Assembly (NCBI RefSeq): GCF_008830365.1
Contig: NZ_WBKI01000001.1
Coordinates: forward strand, 496,001 to 560,000
DNA: 64,000 nucleotides
Origin: Serratia proteamaculans
GTDB taxonomy: Bacteria > Pseudomonadota > Gammaproteobacteria > Enterobacterales > Enterobacteriaceae
Direction of reading: 5' to 3'
The position numbers were made by a program, and so were the translations under genes. This document shows positions 36,500 to 45,905 of the stretch, piece by piece. The notes under the pieces are model-generated. The model made no database searches, was not told where the DNA came from, and saw only the letters and a program-made list of their open reading frames with translations. Numbering within the stretch: position 1 is the stretch's first letter; each line of letters starts with the position of its first letter.

Positions 36500-37531
36500 A
36501 TGACCATCAAAAAGATCACCATTACCGATGTCGCGCAGCAGGCCGGTGTCTCGGTTACCACCGTTTCGCTGGTGCTGAGCGGCAAAGGGCGTATTTCACC
36601 CACCACCGTGGCGCGGGTGAACCACGCCATTGAACGCTTGGGCTACGTGCGCAACCGTCAGGCGGCGACGCTGCGTGGTGGGGCGTCGGGCGTGATTGGC
36701 CTGATCCTGCGTGATATCTGCGAGCCGTTTTATGCGGAAATGACCGCCGGGCTGAGCGAAGTACTGGAGGCGCATGGCAAAGTGTTGTTCCTGACCCAAA
36801 GCGGTCGCGACGGCAAGGGGCTGATGCGTTGTTTTGATACGCTGCTGGAGCATGGGGTTGACGGCATGGTGCTGGCGGGGGGGATACGCTCGGCCGAGGG
36901 GCTGAAGGAGAAGGCCACAGAGCAGGGCGTGCCACTGGTGTGCGCCGCACGCTCGAATGGTTTGGAAGGGGTTGATGTGGTGCGGCCGGACAATATGCAG
37001 GCCGCCAAGATGGCCACCGAATTCCTGATCAAACGCGGCCACAGCCAAATCGCCTATCTGGGCGGGCAAAGCAGCTCCTTAACCCGTGCCGAACGGCTGG
37101 GAGGCTTTTGTGCCACGCTGGTGCAGTATGGCCTGCCTTTTCGCTCCGACTGGATTGTCGAGTGTGACTGCCATCAGCGGGCGGCGGCAGAAGCAGCGGA
37201 AAACCTGCTGCGGCAACACCCGAACATCAGCGCACTGGTCTGTCATAAGGCGTCGGTGGCGTTAGGCGCCTACTTTGGTATCGTGCGCAGCGGGCGCAGT
37301 ATCGGTTCGGAAGGCGTCGACACTTACTACGGCCAGCAGGTGGCGCTGATTGGTTTTGGCGATGTGCCTGAGGCCGAACTGACCGAACCACCGCTGACGC
37401 TGGTTTCCAGCTCGGCGCGAGAAGTGGGGCGCAGCGCCGCCTCACGCTTGCTACAGCGGATCGCCGACGCTGAGTTACCGCCGCAAAACGTGATTCTGCC
37501 GCCGGTGTTGATCAAGCGTGGCTCGGCTTGA
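36500..37531 (+). CDS. malI: MalI, LacI-family repressor of malXY
   Basis: 343 residues from MTIKKITITDVAQQAGVSV; AGAGG lies upstream. The N-terminal LacI helix-turn-helix (TDVAQQAGVSVTTVSLVLSG) is followed by a periplasmic-binding-protein-like core. VRPDNMQAAKMATEFLIKRGH and LGGQSSSLTRAERLGG, in adjacent blocks, match E. coli MalI closely. Divergent from malX, with two palindromic operators between them. Confidence 0.94.
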   Translation: MTIKKITITDVAQQAGVSVTTVSLVLSGKGRISPTTVARVNHAIERLGYVRNRQAATLRGGASGVIGLILRDICEPFYAEMTAGLSEVLEAHGKVLFLTQSGRDGKGLMRCFDTLLEHGVDGMVLAGGIRSAEGLKEKATEQGVPLVCAARSNGLEGVDVVRPDNMQAAKMATEFLIKRGHSQIAYLGGQSSSLTRAERLGGFCATLVQYGLPFRSDWIVECDCHQRAAAEAAENLLRQHPNISALVCHKASVALGAYFGIVRSGRSIGSEGVDTYYGQQVALIGFGDVPEAELTEPPLTLVSSSAREVGRSAASRLLQRIADAELPPQNVILPPVLIKRGSA

Positions 37532-37539
37532 TCCCAACC

Positions 37540-38427
37540 TCATTGTTGTTCATCCTTGACCTGCTGCTGGATCCAGCTAACAAACACTTTCATCGCCGGC
37601 GTCATATCGCGTGATTTCAGGTGGGTCAGCCAGTAGCTGCCAAGATCCGCTTCGGCGCTGAAGGGGCGCTGCAACAGGCCTTCCCGCAGCTCGCGGGCAA
37701 ACATACGTGCCGGAGCCAGCGCCACACCACCGCTGTGGATCGCCCCTTCTACCATCAGCCGGGAAGAGTCGAACACCGGGCCGTTAATCCGCCACGGTGT
37801 CACCTGTGCAGCGGCAAACCAGCGTTCCCACTCGTCCTTGCGGTAGCTGCGCATCAGCAGTTGGTGTTGCAGATCCTGCGGCGTGTGGAGTTGCTCTGCC
37901 ACATGCGGTGGGCACAGCACCGTCAGCGGGGCGTCAAACAGTTTGAGGTTGTGGGTCGCGGGCCATCGGCCTTCACCGAAGCGGATAGCGAAGTCCATTC
38001 CGTCGGCCGACAGGTTAACCAGGTTATTATTGGTTAACACCCGCAGATCGATAAACGGATGTGACTCTCTGAACGCCGCCAGCCGGGGCATCAGCCAACC
38101 GACGGCAAAGGTGCCGACCACCGCCACCGTCAACACCTCATGGAAATGCCCGCCTTCGAACTGTTGCAGTACCGACTCAATGCGGTCGAAAGCGTCGGTC
38201 AATATCGGCAGCAGTGCCTGTCCTTCCTCGGTCAGATCCAGCCCGCGCGGCAGGCGACGGAACAGCTGAATACCCAACTGTTGTTCGAGTGTACGCACCT
38301 GCTGGCTGACGGCGGCCTGGGTGACGCTCAGTTCCAGCCCGGCGCGGGTAAAGTTCAGGTGACGGGCGGAGGATTCAAATGCCCGCAGGGCATTAAGCGG
38401 CAATCGGTTGCGCATAGAGTTAGCCAT
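37540..38427 (-). CDS. ampR: AmpR, LysR-type regulator of ampC
   Basis: 295 residues from MANSMRNRLPLNALRAFE; an in-frame TTG/GTG extension to 38469 would overlap the ampC promoter and is rejected. The helix-turn-helix and effector domain match enterobacterial AmpR: ARHLNFTRAGLELSVTQAAVSQ, VVGTFAVGWLMPRL and SYRKDEWERWFAAA. It is divergent from ampC, as expected, and should switch ampC on in response to muropeptides from cell-wall recycling. Confidence 0.92.
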   Translation of the reverse strand: MANSMRNRLPLNALRAFESSARHLNFTRAGLELSVTQAAVSQQVRTLEQQLGIQLFRRLPRGLDLTEEGQALLPILTDAFDRIESVLQQFEGGHFHEVLTVAVVGTFAVGWLMPRLAAFRESHPFIDLRVLTNNNLVNLSADGMDFAIRFGEGRWPATHNLKLFDAPLTVLCPPHVAEQLHTPQDLQHQLLMRSYRKDEWERWFAAAQVTPWRINGPVFDSSRLMVEGAIHSGGVALAPARMFARELREGLLQRPFSAEADLGSYWLTHLKSRDMTPAMKVFVSWIQQQVKDEQQ

Positions 38428-38462
38428 AAGTTTTTCTTTATGCTGGCTGAAATTCTTATCGC

Positions 38463-38491
38463 TTGTCAACCTCAGGCGAAAACCCGATATT
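38463..38491 (+). promoter_or_regulatory. ampC promoter
   Basis: TTGTCA and GATATT are separated by 17 bp, within the ampR-ampC intercistron. The predicted start near 38498 leaves a leader of about 120 nt before the ampC ATG, much longer than in E. coli. A long structured ampC leader has been reported for S. marcescens. Confidence 0.65.
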
Positions 38492-38619
38492 TAGCCCAGC
38501 TGTTGCGGAATTAACGCAGTCAGAAAAGGAATAACACCGTTACCCAAGGATATCTTCGTGTCGAATGGCAATAAAATCTTTTACCATCGGCCGATACCCT
38601 GCAACCCAAGAGCTTTCAC

Positions 38620-39756
38620 ATGACCAAAATAAATCGCTTGGCGGCCGCGTTGCTGGCCGCAATGATCCTGCCGGCTGGCCATGCCGCCGATAGGGCCGAC
38701 ATCGACGCCATTATTCAACCCCTGATGCAGAAATATGGTGTGCCGGGCATGGCCATCGCCGTGTCGGTGGACGGCAAGCAGCAGTTTTATCACTATGGTG
38801 TGGCGTCCAAACAGACTGGCAAGCCGATCACCAACCAGACTTTGTTTGAAATTGGTTCATTGAGCAAAACCTTCACTGCCACATTGGCTGCCTATGCACA
38901 GAATGAGGGCAAATTGTCCTTTGCCGAACCGGCCAGTCATTACCTGCCGGAACTGCGCGGCAGCGCCTTTGACCACGTCAGCTTGCTGAACCTAGCCACG
39001 CATACCTCTGGTCTGCCGTTGTTTGTTCCGGACCAGGTGACCAACGACGCGCAACTGATGGCCTATTATCGGCAGTGGCAGCCGACGCATGCGGTAGGCA
39101 GCTACCGGGTTTACTCCAACCTGGGGGTTGGCATGCTGGGGATGATAACCGCCAAAAGCCTGAACCAACCTTTTGCTCAGGCGATGGAAACACAGTTGCT
39201 GCCAGGGTTGGGCATGAACCATAGCTACGTGAATGTTCCGACCGGGCAGATGGAAAATTACGCCCAGGGTTACAACAAGCAAGACCAGCCGGTGCGAGTG
39301 ACTCCGGGCCCGCTGGACGCAGAAGCCTACGGGATTAAGTCCAATGCCCAGGATCTGATCCGTTACCTGGAAGCCAACATGAAGGTGGCCAAGGTGGGGG
39401 ATAAGTGGCGCAAGGCACTGGCCGTGACCCATACCGGTTATTTCCAGGCGGGGGTCTTTACCCAGGATCTGATGTGGGAAAGCTATGCTTACCCGGTGGC
39501 ATTGGCCAAGCTGACGGAAGGCAACAACGCCGGAATGATCATGAACGGCACGCCGGCCACCGCCATCACGCCGCCGCTACAGCAGCAGACGACCGCCTGG
39601 TTCAATAAAACCGGCTCAACCGGCGGGTTCTCCACCTACGCGGTATTTATTCCGTCGCAAAAAATTGCGGTGGTGATGCTGGCCAATAAATGGTTCCCGA
39701 ATGACGACCGGGTCGCGGCCAGTTACCGGATCGTGCAGGCGTTGGATAAACCTTAA
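38620..39756 (+). CDS. ampC: AmpC class C beta-lactamase
   Basis: 378 residues. The signal peptide is about residues 1-22 (ending AGHA). All class C motifs are intact: S80-L-S-K83 (the nucleophile and Lys67 equivalents), Y165-S-N167, and K330-T-G332. It hydrolyses cephalosporins and penicillins in the periplasm. Divergent from ampR, hence probably inducible. No unusual change is evident in the motifs. The upstream Shine-Dalgarno is weak (AAGAGC). Confidence 0.96.
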   Translation: MTKINRLAAALLAAMILPAGHAADRADIDAIIQPLMQKYGVPGMAIAVSVDGKQQFYHYGVASKQTGKPITNQTLFEIGSLSKTFTATLAAYAQNEGKLSFAEPASHYLPELRGSAFDHVSLLNLATHTSGLPLFVPDQVTNDAQLMAYYRQWQPTHAVGSYRVYSNLGVGMLGMITAKSLNQPFAQAMETQLLPGLGMNHSYVNVPTGQMENYAQGYNKQDQPVRVTPGPLDAEAYGIKSNAQDLIRYLEANMKVAKVGDKWRKALAVTHTGYFQAGVFTQDLMWESYAYPVALAKLTEGNNAGMIMNGTPATAITPPLQQQTTAWFNKTGSTGGFSTYAVFIPSQKIAVVMLANKWFPNDDRVAASYRIVQALDKP

Positions 39757-39764
39757 TGCTGAAG

Positions 39765-39791
39765 CTCAGGGCGCCATACTGGCGTCCTGAG
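39765..39791. terminator. Bidirectional terminator-like hairpin between ampC and the convergent LysR gene
   Basis: CTCAGG-G-CGCCA pairs with TGGCG-T-CCTGAG over a 3-nt loop (one G-T wobble). The stem includes the stop region of the convergent LysR gene. Confidence 0.6.
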
Positions 39792-40695
39792 TGCGGCGCT
39801 GTTGCGACCGTTTCTCCCGCATAAAATCAATGAAAACCCGCAGCTTGAGCGGCATATGCCGACTGGCCGGAAAGTAGATGAAAAAACCGGGGGAATCGCC
39901 GCTGTACTCCGCCAGTACTTCCACCAGTTGCCCACTGCTTAGCTCGCGTTGCACCGTGTTGGCAAAACGTTGGGTCATGCCCAATCCCATCAAAGCGGCG
40001 TCTTTAATCAGCCGGTCTTCGTTAAATATCAGGCTGCCGCTGACCTCCAGCGTGAGCTGCCCGCCATCCTGCCTGAAATACCAGGGTTCAAACTTGCCGC
40101 TGCCGGGGAAACGGTAACGCAGGCAGTTGTGGTCGCTCAGCGCCTGTGGCGTCAGTGGTGTGCCGTGCTGCGCCAAATAGCCGGGAGTGGCAATAATCAC
40201 CCGCCGCTGGTCGTGGTCGATCGGCACCGCAATCATGTCTTTTTGTAGCATGGCTCGCATGCGAATACCGGCATCGAAACTGTCCAACACCAGATCGGAA
40301 AAATGGTCGTCGGTAAACAGCTCAAGCTGCACCTCGGGGTAGAGCGCCTGAAATTCCGTCAGATAAGGCATCACCAGCAGCGAGGCGGCCAACTGCGGCA
40401 GGGTAATGCGCAGCAGGCCGGAAGGGTGACCGTGCAGGGTGCGCACATCGTCGGCGGCCACCTCGATCTGTCCCATGGCGGGCGCCACCCGTTGGTAAAA
40501 AAGACGCCCCTCATCGCTTAGCCGCACCGACCGGCTGGTACGGTTGAACAGCCGTACCCCAAGCCGGGTTTCCAACGCCTGAATGTTTTGCGACACCGCC
40601 GGAGGGGTGACACCCAACTGATTAGCTGCCTGGGTAAAGCTGCCCAAGCGTGCGACGGCTTCGAAAAACGGCAGTAATTGCAATAGTGAACTCAT
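39766..40695 (-). CDS. LysR-family transcriptional regulator
   Basis: 309 residues. Winged-helix N terminus (LGSFTQAANQLGVTPPAVSQNIQALE split over residues about 17-42) and a CrgA/DsdC-like substrate domain. It is divergent from the serine hydrolase gene, with a CTTAA-N7-TTAAG box between, so it probably regulates that gene. Convergent with ampC. Inducer unknown. Confidence 0.87.
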   Translation of the reverse strand: MSSLLQLLPFFEAVARLGSFTQAANQLGVTPPAVSQNIQALETRLGVRLFNRTSRSVRLSDEGRLFYQRVAPAMGQIEVAADDVRTLHGHPSGLLRITLPQLAASLLVMPYLTEFQALYPEVQLELFTDDHFSDLVLDSFDAGIRMRAMLQKDMIAVPIDHDQRRVIIATPGYLAQHGTPLTPQALSDHNCLRYRFPGSGKFEPWYFRQDGGQLTLEVSGSLIFNEDRLIKDAALMGLGMTQRFANTVQRELSSGQLVEVLAEYSGDSPGFFIYFPASRHMPLKLRVFIDFMREKRSQQRRTQDASMAP

Positions 40696-40711
40696 CTATC
40701 AGTAATCCCTG

Positions 40712-40728
40712 CTTAATGATTCGTTAAG
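40712..40728. promoter_or_regulatory. LysR-type T-N11-A operator candidate
   Basis: CTTAA-TGATTCG-TTAAG, a perfect interrupted palindrome containing T-N11-A, in the 101-bp divergent spacer. Confidence 0.5.
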
Positions 40729-40796
40729 TAATAGGGTATTTAATTTTATAATAATCACTTTAGACTGATTTCATACCCCTCAGAGAGCATCAAATA

Positions 40797-41954
40797 ATGT
40801 CGACATCGAATCAGTCATTAGCAGAACGAGTACAGATGGTCAGCAGACAGGCGCTTGCCGAACAACGCATCGTCGGCAGCGTGGTGCTGGTGGCGCAGCA
40901 GGGTAAGGTGATTTACGCCGAGGCCAGCGGCTACGCAGATCGAGAACTACAGCGGCCGATGCGACGTGAAACCCAGTTCCGGTTGTCTTCGGTCTCCAAG
41001 CCCTACATCACGCTGGCGGCGATGCGCATGGTCGAACAACAAAAGCTGGGGCTGGATGATGCCGTCAGCCGTTGGCTGCCCTGGTTCACGCCTGCGCTGG
41101 CCGATGGCCGCCAGCCAGAGATTAAAATCCGTCATTTGCTCAGCCACACTGCCGGGCTGGATTACCGTTTTAATCAACCCGCGGATGGGCCGTATCAGCA
41201 GTTGGGCATTCAAGACGGCATGACGTTGTCACCATTGACGCTGGAGCAGAATTTACGACTGTTGGCTCAGGCTGATCTGTTGGTGGTACCCGGCAGCGAA
41301 TTCAATTATTCGCTGGCGATCGACGTATTGGGGGCGGTACTGGAGCAGGTAGCTGGCGAGCCGCTGCCACTGTTGTTCGAACACTGGGTCGCGCAACCAT
41401 TGGGGCTGAGTAATACCGGGTTCTACACCAGTGACGTCGACAATCTGGCGACGGCTTATCACGACAACGCCGCCCGGCCGGAGCCGATTCACGACGGCAT
41501 GCATCTGACACTGCCGGAAGGTTTTGGTTTTGACATTGAATTGTCGCCATCACGCGCGCTTGATCCGCTGGCCTATGCATCTGGCGGTGCCGGCATGGTC
41601 GGCGATGCTGATGACGTGCTGCGCCTGGTAGAAACCTTGCGCGGTGGTAGCGAGGGGATTTTACAACCGGCCAGCGTGGCGCTGATGCGTCAGCCGCATG
41701 TCGGTGCTGAAGCTGAAACCCAGGGACCGGGCTGGGGCTTTGGTTTTGGCGGCGCGGTGCTGGTGGATGCACAACTGGCGATGACGCCACAGCATAATGG
41801 CACCCTGCAGTGGGGTGGTGTGTATGGACACAGTTGGTTTTACGATCCGCAGGCGGCATTAAGCGTGGTGGCGCTGACCAATACGGCGTTTGAAGGTATG
41901 AGCGGGCAGTATCCGCAGCAGATCCGCGATGCGGTGTACGGGAACCAGGAATAA
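40797..41954 (+). CDS. Serine hydrolase of the beta-lactamase fold (family VIII esterase-like)
   Basis: 385 residues without a signal peptide. S-V-S-K in RLSSVSKPYI is the S-x-x-K motif. The second motif is Y-S-L in FNYSLAIDVLG rather than Y-S-N, and the KTG box is replaced by a WGG segment near QWGGVYGH. This pattern is that of EstB-like family VIII carboxylesterases, not true beta-lactamases. Probably a cytoplasmic esterase for small esters. Divergently paired with a LysR regulator. Confidence 0.82.
   Translation: MSTSNQSLAERVQMVSRQALAEQRIVGSVVLVAQQGKVIYAEASGYADRELQRPMRRETQFRLSSVSKPYITLAAMRMVEQQKLGLDDAVSRWLPWFTPALADGRQPEIKIRHLLSHTAGLDYRFNQPADGPYQQLGIQDGMTLSPLTLEQNLRLLAQADLLVVPGSEFNYSLAIDVLGAVLEQVAGEPLPLLFEHWVAQPLGLSNTGFYTSDVDNLATAYHDNAARPEPIHDGMHLTLPEGFGFDIELSPSRALDPLAYASGGAGMVGDADDVLRLVETLRGGSEGILQPASVALMRQPHVGAEAETQGPGWGFGFGGAVLVDAQLAMTPQHNGTLQWGGVYGHSWFYDPQAALSVVALTNTAFEGMSGQYPQQIRDAVYGNQE
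41220..41232. promoter_or_regulatory. Near-match to matS (12 of 13)
   Basis: ATGACGTTGTCAC differs from GTGACRNYGTCAC only at the first base. Confidence 0.35.
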
Positions 41955-41958
41955 AACA

Positions 41959-41980
41959 GGGGCCCGACTAAGCGGGCCCC
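41959..41980. terminator. Bidirectional terminator between the esterase-like gene and ydgA
   Basis: GGGGCCCG-ACTAAG-CGGGCCCC, a perfect 8-bp GC stem between convergent genes. Confidence 0.7.
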
Positions 41981-41999
41981 AAGGCTGTGATGCTGAGAA

Positions 42000-43529
42000 T
42001 TACTGGGCCGGTACCGGTGCAGGAACGGCGTCCTGTGCCGGTGCGCCTTCTGCTGCTGGTGCACCCAGCAGGCCAAAGGTACCGATGAACTCTTGCAGCG
42101 ACATCTTGTTGCCGTTCAGATCAACCTGGTTGTCGGCGTAATGGAAGCTGCTGCCGATCACCCCGTCCTTCAAGGTGGTCAGTTTGAACATCTGCCCCAT
42201 GGCGGCCAGACCCTGCACCTGCTGCTGGGCCAGTTTCTGTGCTTCTTCCGCGCTGTAACCTTGCAGTAAAGCCGTTTGCGAGGTGGTTTCGGTTGCCATC
42301 GCTACCGGAATGCTCAGATTGGCGTCCAGTTTTTTCACTGAACGGGCAATCAGTTGATCCGGTGATTCGGCAGGGGAATCGGCCTGCGCAGGATCGGTCA
42401 GATCCAGATTCAGGGTAAAGGTGCTTTCACCCTTGCTGTTTTTCCAGCTCAGCGGTGCAACGCTGATGCTAGGGTTGCCCTTCAACAGCAGCGGCAGGTT
42501 CTGCAGCAGGATGTCGGTGGTTTGCTGCTGGTAGGCCACAGGATCCATAGTTTGCGTCTGTTGCAGCATTTGCATCGCCTGCTGGTTATAGCGGTCAGCA
42601 AACTCTTTCAGCGATTTGGCGTCCAGTTTGTCGATTTTCAGCGACAGCTTGCCGGAACCGAAGTCGCTGTTCTGGATCTTCAGCGCGTCCATGGTGTAAT
42701 CGATCTGGCCGTTCAGGTTTGCGTCTTTCTCACCGAATTGGCTTGCCAGCTTAAAGCCGTCCAGCGTCAGGGTATCTTTACCGTCAACGGCAACCTTGAC
42801 CTGCTTCAGTTCCATATTCTGGTTGCCCAGGCTGAGATCGAACTGACCTGCGTGGGTCTTGCTCTTCAGCGTAGCGCCCAGCAACTGGACCTGCTCGGTC
42901 TGACCAAACTGGTTCGGGCCGCTGATCATTGCGCTGTCGCTGCTGGCGTCCAGGGTGATGGCTTTCATATCGCGTGAGACATCGGCATTGATGGTCGCAC
43001 CGCTGAATTTCAGCGCTGACTTGTCCTTCTGGTATTCCAGCGGGATCACGTCAATGGCAGATGAGGTATCACCACTGTAGGAAATACGGGATTCGGCGGT
43101 GAACAGCGACTTGCCCTTGGTGATATCAAACAGGCCTTTGGTCGCCGGGGTGTTTTCCAGTTCGGTATGCACTGACGCCATGCTTGGCAGCAGGTTGAAT
43201 TTTTTCAACTGGGCAAACGGGAAGGGACCGTGGTCGATGGTTTCCATAAACGCCACTTCATCACCGGCTTTCAGCGGAGCCTCGTCGGTGGTGACGCTGC
43301 CGTCGGCGCGCAGCACGTAGCGAATTTTACTGCTGAAAATACCGCGCTGGTAATTTTCATAACCCAGCTTAACCCCGGCTTTTGGCAGATAGACTTTCAG
43401 CTGGCTGTTGGCGTTATCAACCACTTCACCCATCCGTTGTTCGATCAGTTTGCCGGTGTACCAGGAAGCCCCGGTCCATGCTGCGCCAAGAACCACAATG
43501 ACGCTAACAGCGACTAACGATTTTTTCAT
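42000..43529 (-). CDS. ydgA: YdgA family protein (DUF945)
   Basis: 509 residues from MKKSLVAVSV; ATGs at 43541 and 43580 are possible alternatives, but AAGGA is best placed for 43529. An N-terminal membrane anchor or signal (about 4-24) is followed by a long periplasmic region rich in beta strands, with WYTGKLIEQRMGEVV as in E. coli YdgA. Cell-envelope protein of unknown function, located next to manA as in E. coli. The C-terminal tail is Ala/Pro-rich. Confidence 0.9.
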   Translation of the reverse strand: MKKSLVAVSVIVVLGAAWTGASWYTGKLIEQRMGEVVDNANSQLKVYLPKAGVKLGYENYQRGIFSSKIRYVLRADGSVTTDEAPLKAGDEVAFMETIDHGPFPFAQLKKFNLLPSMASVHTELENTPATKGLFDITKGKSLFTAESRISYSGDTSSAIDVIPLEYQKDKSALKFSGATINADVSRDMKAITLDASSDSAMISGPNQFGQTEQVQLLGATLKSKTHAGQFDLSLGNQNMELKQVKVAVDGKDTLTLDGFKLASQFGEKDANLNGQIDYTMDALKIQNSDFGSGKLSLKIDKLDAKSLKEFADRYNQQAMQMLQQTQTMDPVAYQQQTTDILLQNLPLLLKGNPSISVAPLSWKNSKGESTFTLNLDLTDPAQADSPAESPDQLIARSVKKLDANLSIPVAMATETTSQTALLQGYSAEEAQKLAQQQVQGLAAMGQMFKLTTLKDGVIGSSFHYADNQVDLNGNKMSLQEFIGTFGLLGAPAAEGAPAQDAVPAPVPAQ

Positions 43530-43590
43530 AGTTCTGTTCATCCTTATTAAGCCATCTGTCTCGAACAGATGGATGGGCAAATTGGGGCCA

Positions 43591-43615
43591 ATAAAAAAAA
43601 CGCCCGTAGGCGTTT
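43591..43615 (-). terminator. Terminator of manA
   Basis: On the minus strand, AAACGCC-TACG-GGCGTTT is followed by TTTTTATTGG between manA and ydgA. Confidence 0.85.
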
Positions 43616-43671
43616 AATTGTGAAGGTAAGCCACTCTTTCAGCAACCAATTTGCGGAAATTTACCGAGTGT

Positions 43672-44850
43672 TTACGACAACAGGTTATAAACACGAGCGA
43701 TTCGACCGCTGCCACTGACGTTAACCGGCGATTCGAACGCGCCGATAAAGCAGGATTCACCCGGCTTGAGCACCAGTTGCTGATCCTGTTTGGTTAGTAC
43801 CGCTTCACCGTCAACGCAGAACACGATGGCCGCGCTGTTTTGCGCCAGCGCCTGTGGAGCAGTGGAAAGGTCATGCAGTGAGAAGGCGAAATCTTCGACC
43901 GGGATTGGGAAGAACAGCTCGTCACCGCGCTTTTGCGGCTGGGTCAGCAGGCCGGAGGCCGGTTGCGGACGGAACTGCAGGTTGGCCAGCAATTCTGGAA
44001 TATCGATGAATTTTGGCGTCAGTCCGGCGCGCAGCACGTTGTCCGAGTTGGCCATAACTTCCAGCGCCACGCCTTTCAGGTAGGCATGTGGGGTTTCGGC
44101 ATACAGGAACATCGCTTCGCCCGGCTTTAGCTGTACCACGTTCAGCAGCAGCGGTGAGAACAGGCCGCTGTCTTCCGGGTAGAAACCGGCGATAAAGCGG
44201 ATAGTGTCCCAGGTTTCGCCCTGTTGATTATTCAGTGCGGCTTTCAGTACCCCAAGCGCCAGCGATTTCTGTTCACCGCTCATCGCCAGCAGGCTGGCAA
44301 ACAGGGATGACAGGTGGCTGATATCCGGCTGTTGCAGGAATGCGGCGATATCATGATGGGCACCGGCAATCGGCTGCAGCAGGGAAACAATGTCGGACAG
44401 TTCGCGGAAGCCGTTCATCGCCAGGAAAGGCGTCAGGGCGAACACCAGCTCCGGTTTGTGATTCGGATCTTTATAATTACGCTCGGCGGCGTCGAGCGGA
44501 ATACCGGCGGCATTTTCTTTGGCGAAGCCTGTTTCGGCGGCGGATTTACTTGGATGCACCTGAATAGACAGCGGCTGATCGGCACACAGCACTTTGAACA
44601 GGAACGGCAACTCACCAAAGCGGCTGGCAACTTCGGCACCCAATTGTTTAGGCTGATCTTTATCAATGACATCGCGCAACGAGCGCAAAGTGCCGTCGGC
44701 ACCGGCCACGCGGGAGCTGCTTTTCGGATGAGCGCCCATCCACAGCTCGGCCATCGGCTGCCCTTGCGGGTTAGCGATGCCATACAGCTGGGTTAACGCG
44801 TCGTGACTGCCCCATGCATAGTTTTGCACTGCGTTGGTCATTTTTTGCAT
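43672..44850 (-). CDS. manA: Mannose-6-phosphate isomerase
   Basis: 392 residues from MQKMTNAVQNYAWGS, aligned with E. coli MQKLINSVQNYAWGS; an ATG 12 bases upstream (44862) is an alternative. Type I PMI with zinc-site residues in QPLSIQVHPSK and YKDPNHKPELVFAL, and the signature region VVQLKPGEAMFLYAETPHAYL. It interconverts mannose 6-phosphate and fructose 6-phosphate. Confidence 0.96.
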   Translation of the reverse strand: MQKMTNAVQNYAWGSHDALTQLYGIANPQGQPMAELWMGAHPKSSSRVAGADGTLRSLRDVIDKDQPKQLGAEVASRFGELPFLFKVLCADQPLSIQVHPSKSAAETGFAKENAAGIPLDAAERNYKDPNHKPELVFALTPFLAMNGFRELSDIVSLLQPIAGAHHDIAAFLQQPDISHLSSLFASLLAMSGEQKSLALGVLKAALNNQQGETWDTIRFIAGFYPEDSGLFSPLLLNVVQLKPGEAMFLYAETPHAYLKGVALEVMANSDNVLRAGLTPKFIDIPELLANLQFRPQPASGLLTQPQKRGDELFFPIPVEDFAFSLHDLSTAPQALAQNSAAIVFCVDGEAVLTKQDQQLVLKPGESCFIGAFESPVNVSGSGRIARVYNLLS

Positions 44851-45315
44851 CTTGATAAACATCCTTTGCATTCCCGTCGAGGCGACGGTCAGTATCTGAC
44901 AGTGAGTAAACCTTGTGCGGCTTATCCTACACGCGAACCTTGGCGTAAAAACGGGGCGCGATCAAACAAGTAGCGTTCCGCAAGGCCGGCAAAGTATAGC
45001 GTGATAGCCCCCCCTGTCACAATTCGGACGTCGGTTGGCAAAGTGGTGGGGTTGGATAAAAAAACACCGTTTCTTTTTTGCGGGTAAATATATTTTTCGG
45101 CGTAAATGCAGACGTTGGCATTTTAGTCCGCTTCCTCAATTTATATTTCAAACTGTGTTTTTTGAAGTGAATTATTACCGGCAGAATATATCTCTCATCA
45201 TAATTATTGGGTTTGTATTGGCAATCACACAACTAGCTAAATTTAGTGGGCAGCGTCGCTATACAGTGCAGGCAAATAAACTCACTGATTAAATTTTGCT
45301 AAATTAGAGGCGCTG
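44851..45315. other. Intergenic region upstream of manA and the small secreted protein gene
   Basis: 465 bases, AT-rich from about 45050. It must contain the leftward manA promoter and the rightward promoter of the next gene. Two overlapping short frames (71 codons minus, 85 codons plus) have no family resemblance, and their starts lack good ribosome sites, so I do not call them. Confidence 0.45.
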
Positions 45316-45654
45316 ATGAAAAAACTGCTACTGGTTCTGATGCTGTGCACTTTCGCAGCCCATTCGGCCGTCGTGGTCACCCATGCTTATGGTTATGGCG
45401 TTGCCCGGCCGGTGGTGGTCGCTCCAAGACCGGTGATCGTCGCGCCACGCCCGGTCGTGGTTGTGCCTCAGCCCGTGGTGGTTACACCGGCACCGGTGGT
45501 GGTCACTGCTGCCCCGGTAGCTCATCCTGTTGCCGCCGTTGCCGGTGCCGTCGGTGCGGGGGTGTATCGCCACAACGAGCGTCAGGACGCCTACGATGAA
45601 ATCAATCATCTGCAGGACCAAAGAATTAACGCTTATAATCAACACCACCCTTAA
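45316..45654 (+). CDS. Small secreted protein with Pro-Val repeats
   Basis: 112 residues; GAGG lies upstream of the ATG. The signal peptide MKKLLLVLMLCTFAAHSA is followed by a low-complexity stretch of PVVV, PRPV and APV units (residues about 30-72), then AVGAGVYRHNERQ and a polar His-ending tail. Probably periplasmic or surface-associated. I do not recognise a named family. A terminator follows, so it is a single-gene unit. Confidence 0.7.
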   Translation: MKKLLLVLMLCTFAAHSAVVVTHAYGYGVARPVVVAPRPVIVAPRPVVVVPQPVVVTPAPVVVTAAPVAHPVAAVAGAVGAGVYRHNERQDAYDEINHLQDQRINAYNQHHP

Positions 45655-45680
45655 TCTGTGGGTTGAGAATAAATAATCGG

Positions 45681-45703
45681 AGCGCCAGACGGTGCTTTTT
45701 TAT
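45681..45703 (+). terminator. Terminator of the small secreted protein gene
   Basis: AGCGCC-AGAC-GGTGCT with one G-T pair, then TTTTTATT, about 27 bases past the stop. Confidence 0.75.
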
Positions 45704-45905
45704 TGCTGATATTTGCCTGCCGGGCTGAGAGAACCTACCCCAAAACAATATCCGTACAATAATCCAGACAATGTTGAAAAAATGCTGTGAAGTAACTCTC
45801 TTAATGCGAATAGTTATTATGTCACTATACTGGTTGGGTGTGCCGGCGGGCTTGAGCGCGTTGGCGTAATCGTACATTTTTAGGAATTGTACTAAGGAGA
45901 TCGTG

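Noticed and set aside
40797-41954. Second beta-lactamase
   Set aside because: Only the SxxK motif fits; YxN and KTG are absent and no signal peptide is seen, so an esterase is more likely.
45017-45292. Short frames of 71 and 85 codons upstream of the small secreted protein gene
   Set aside because: AT-rich promoter-like sequence, overlapping frames on both strands, no good start signals.
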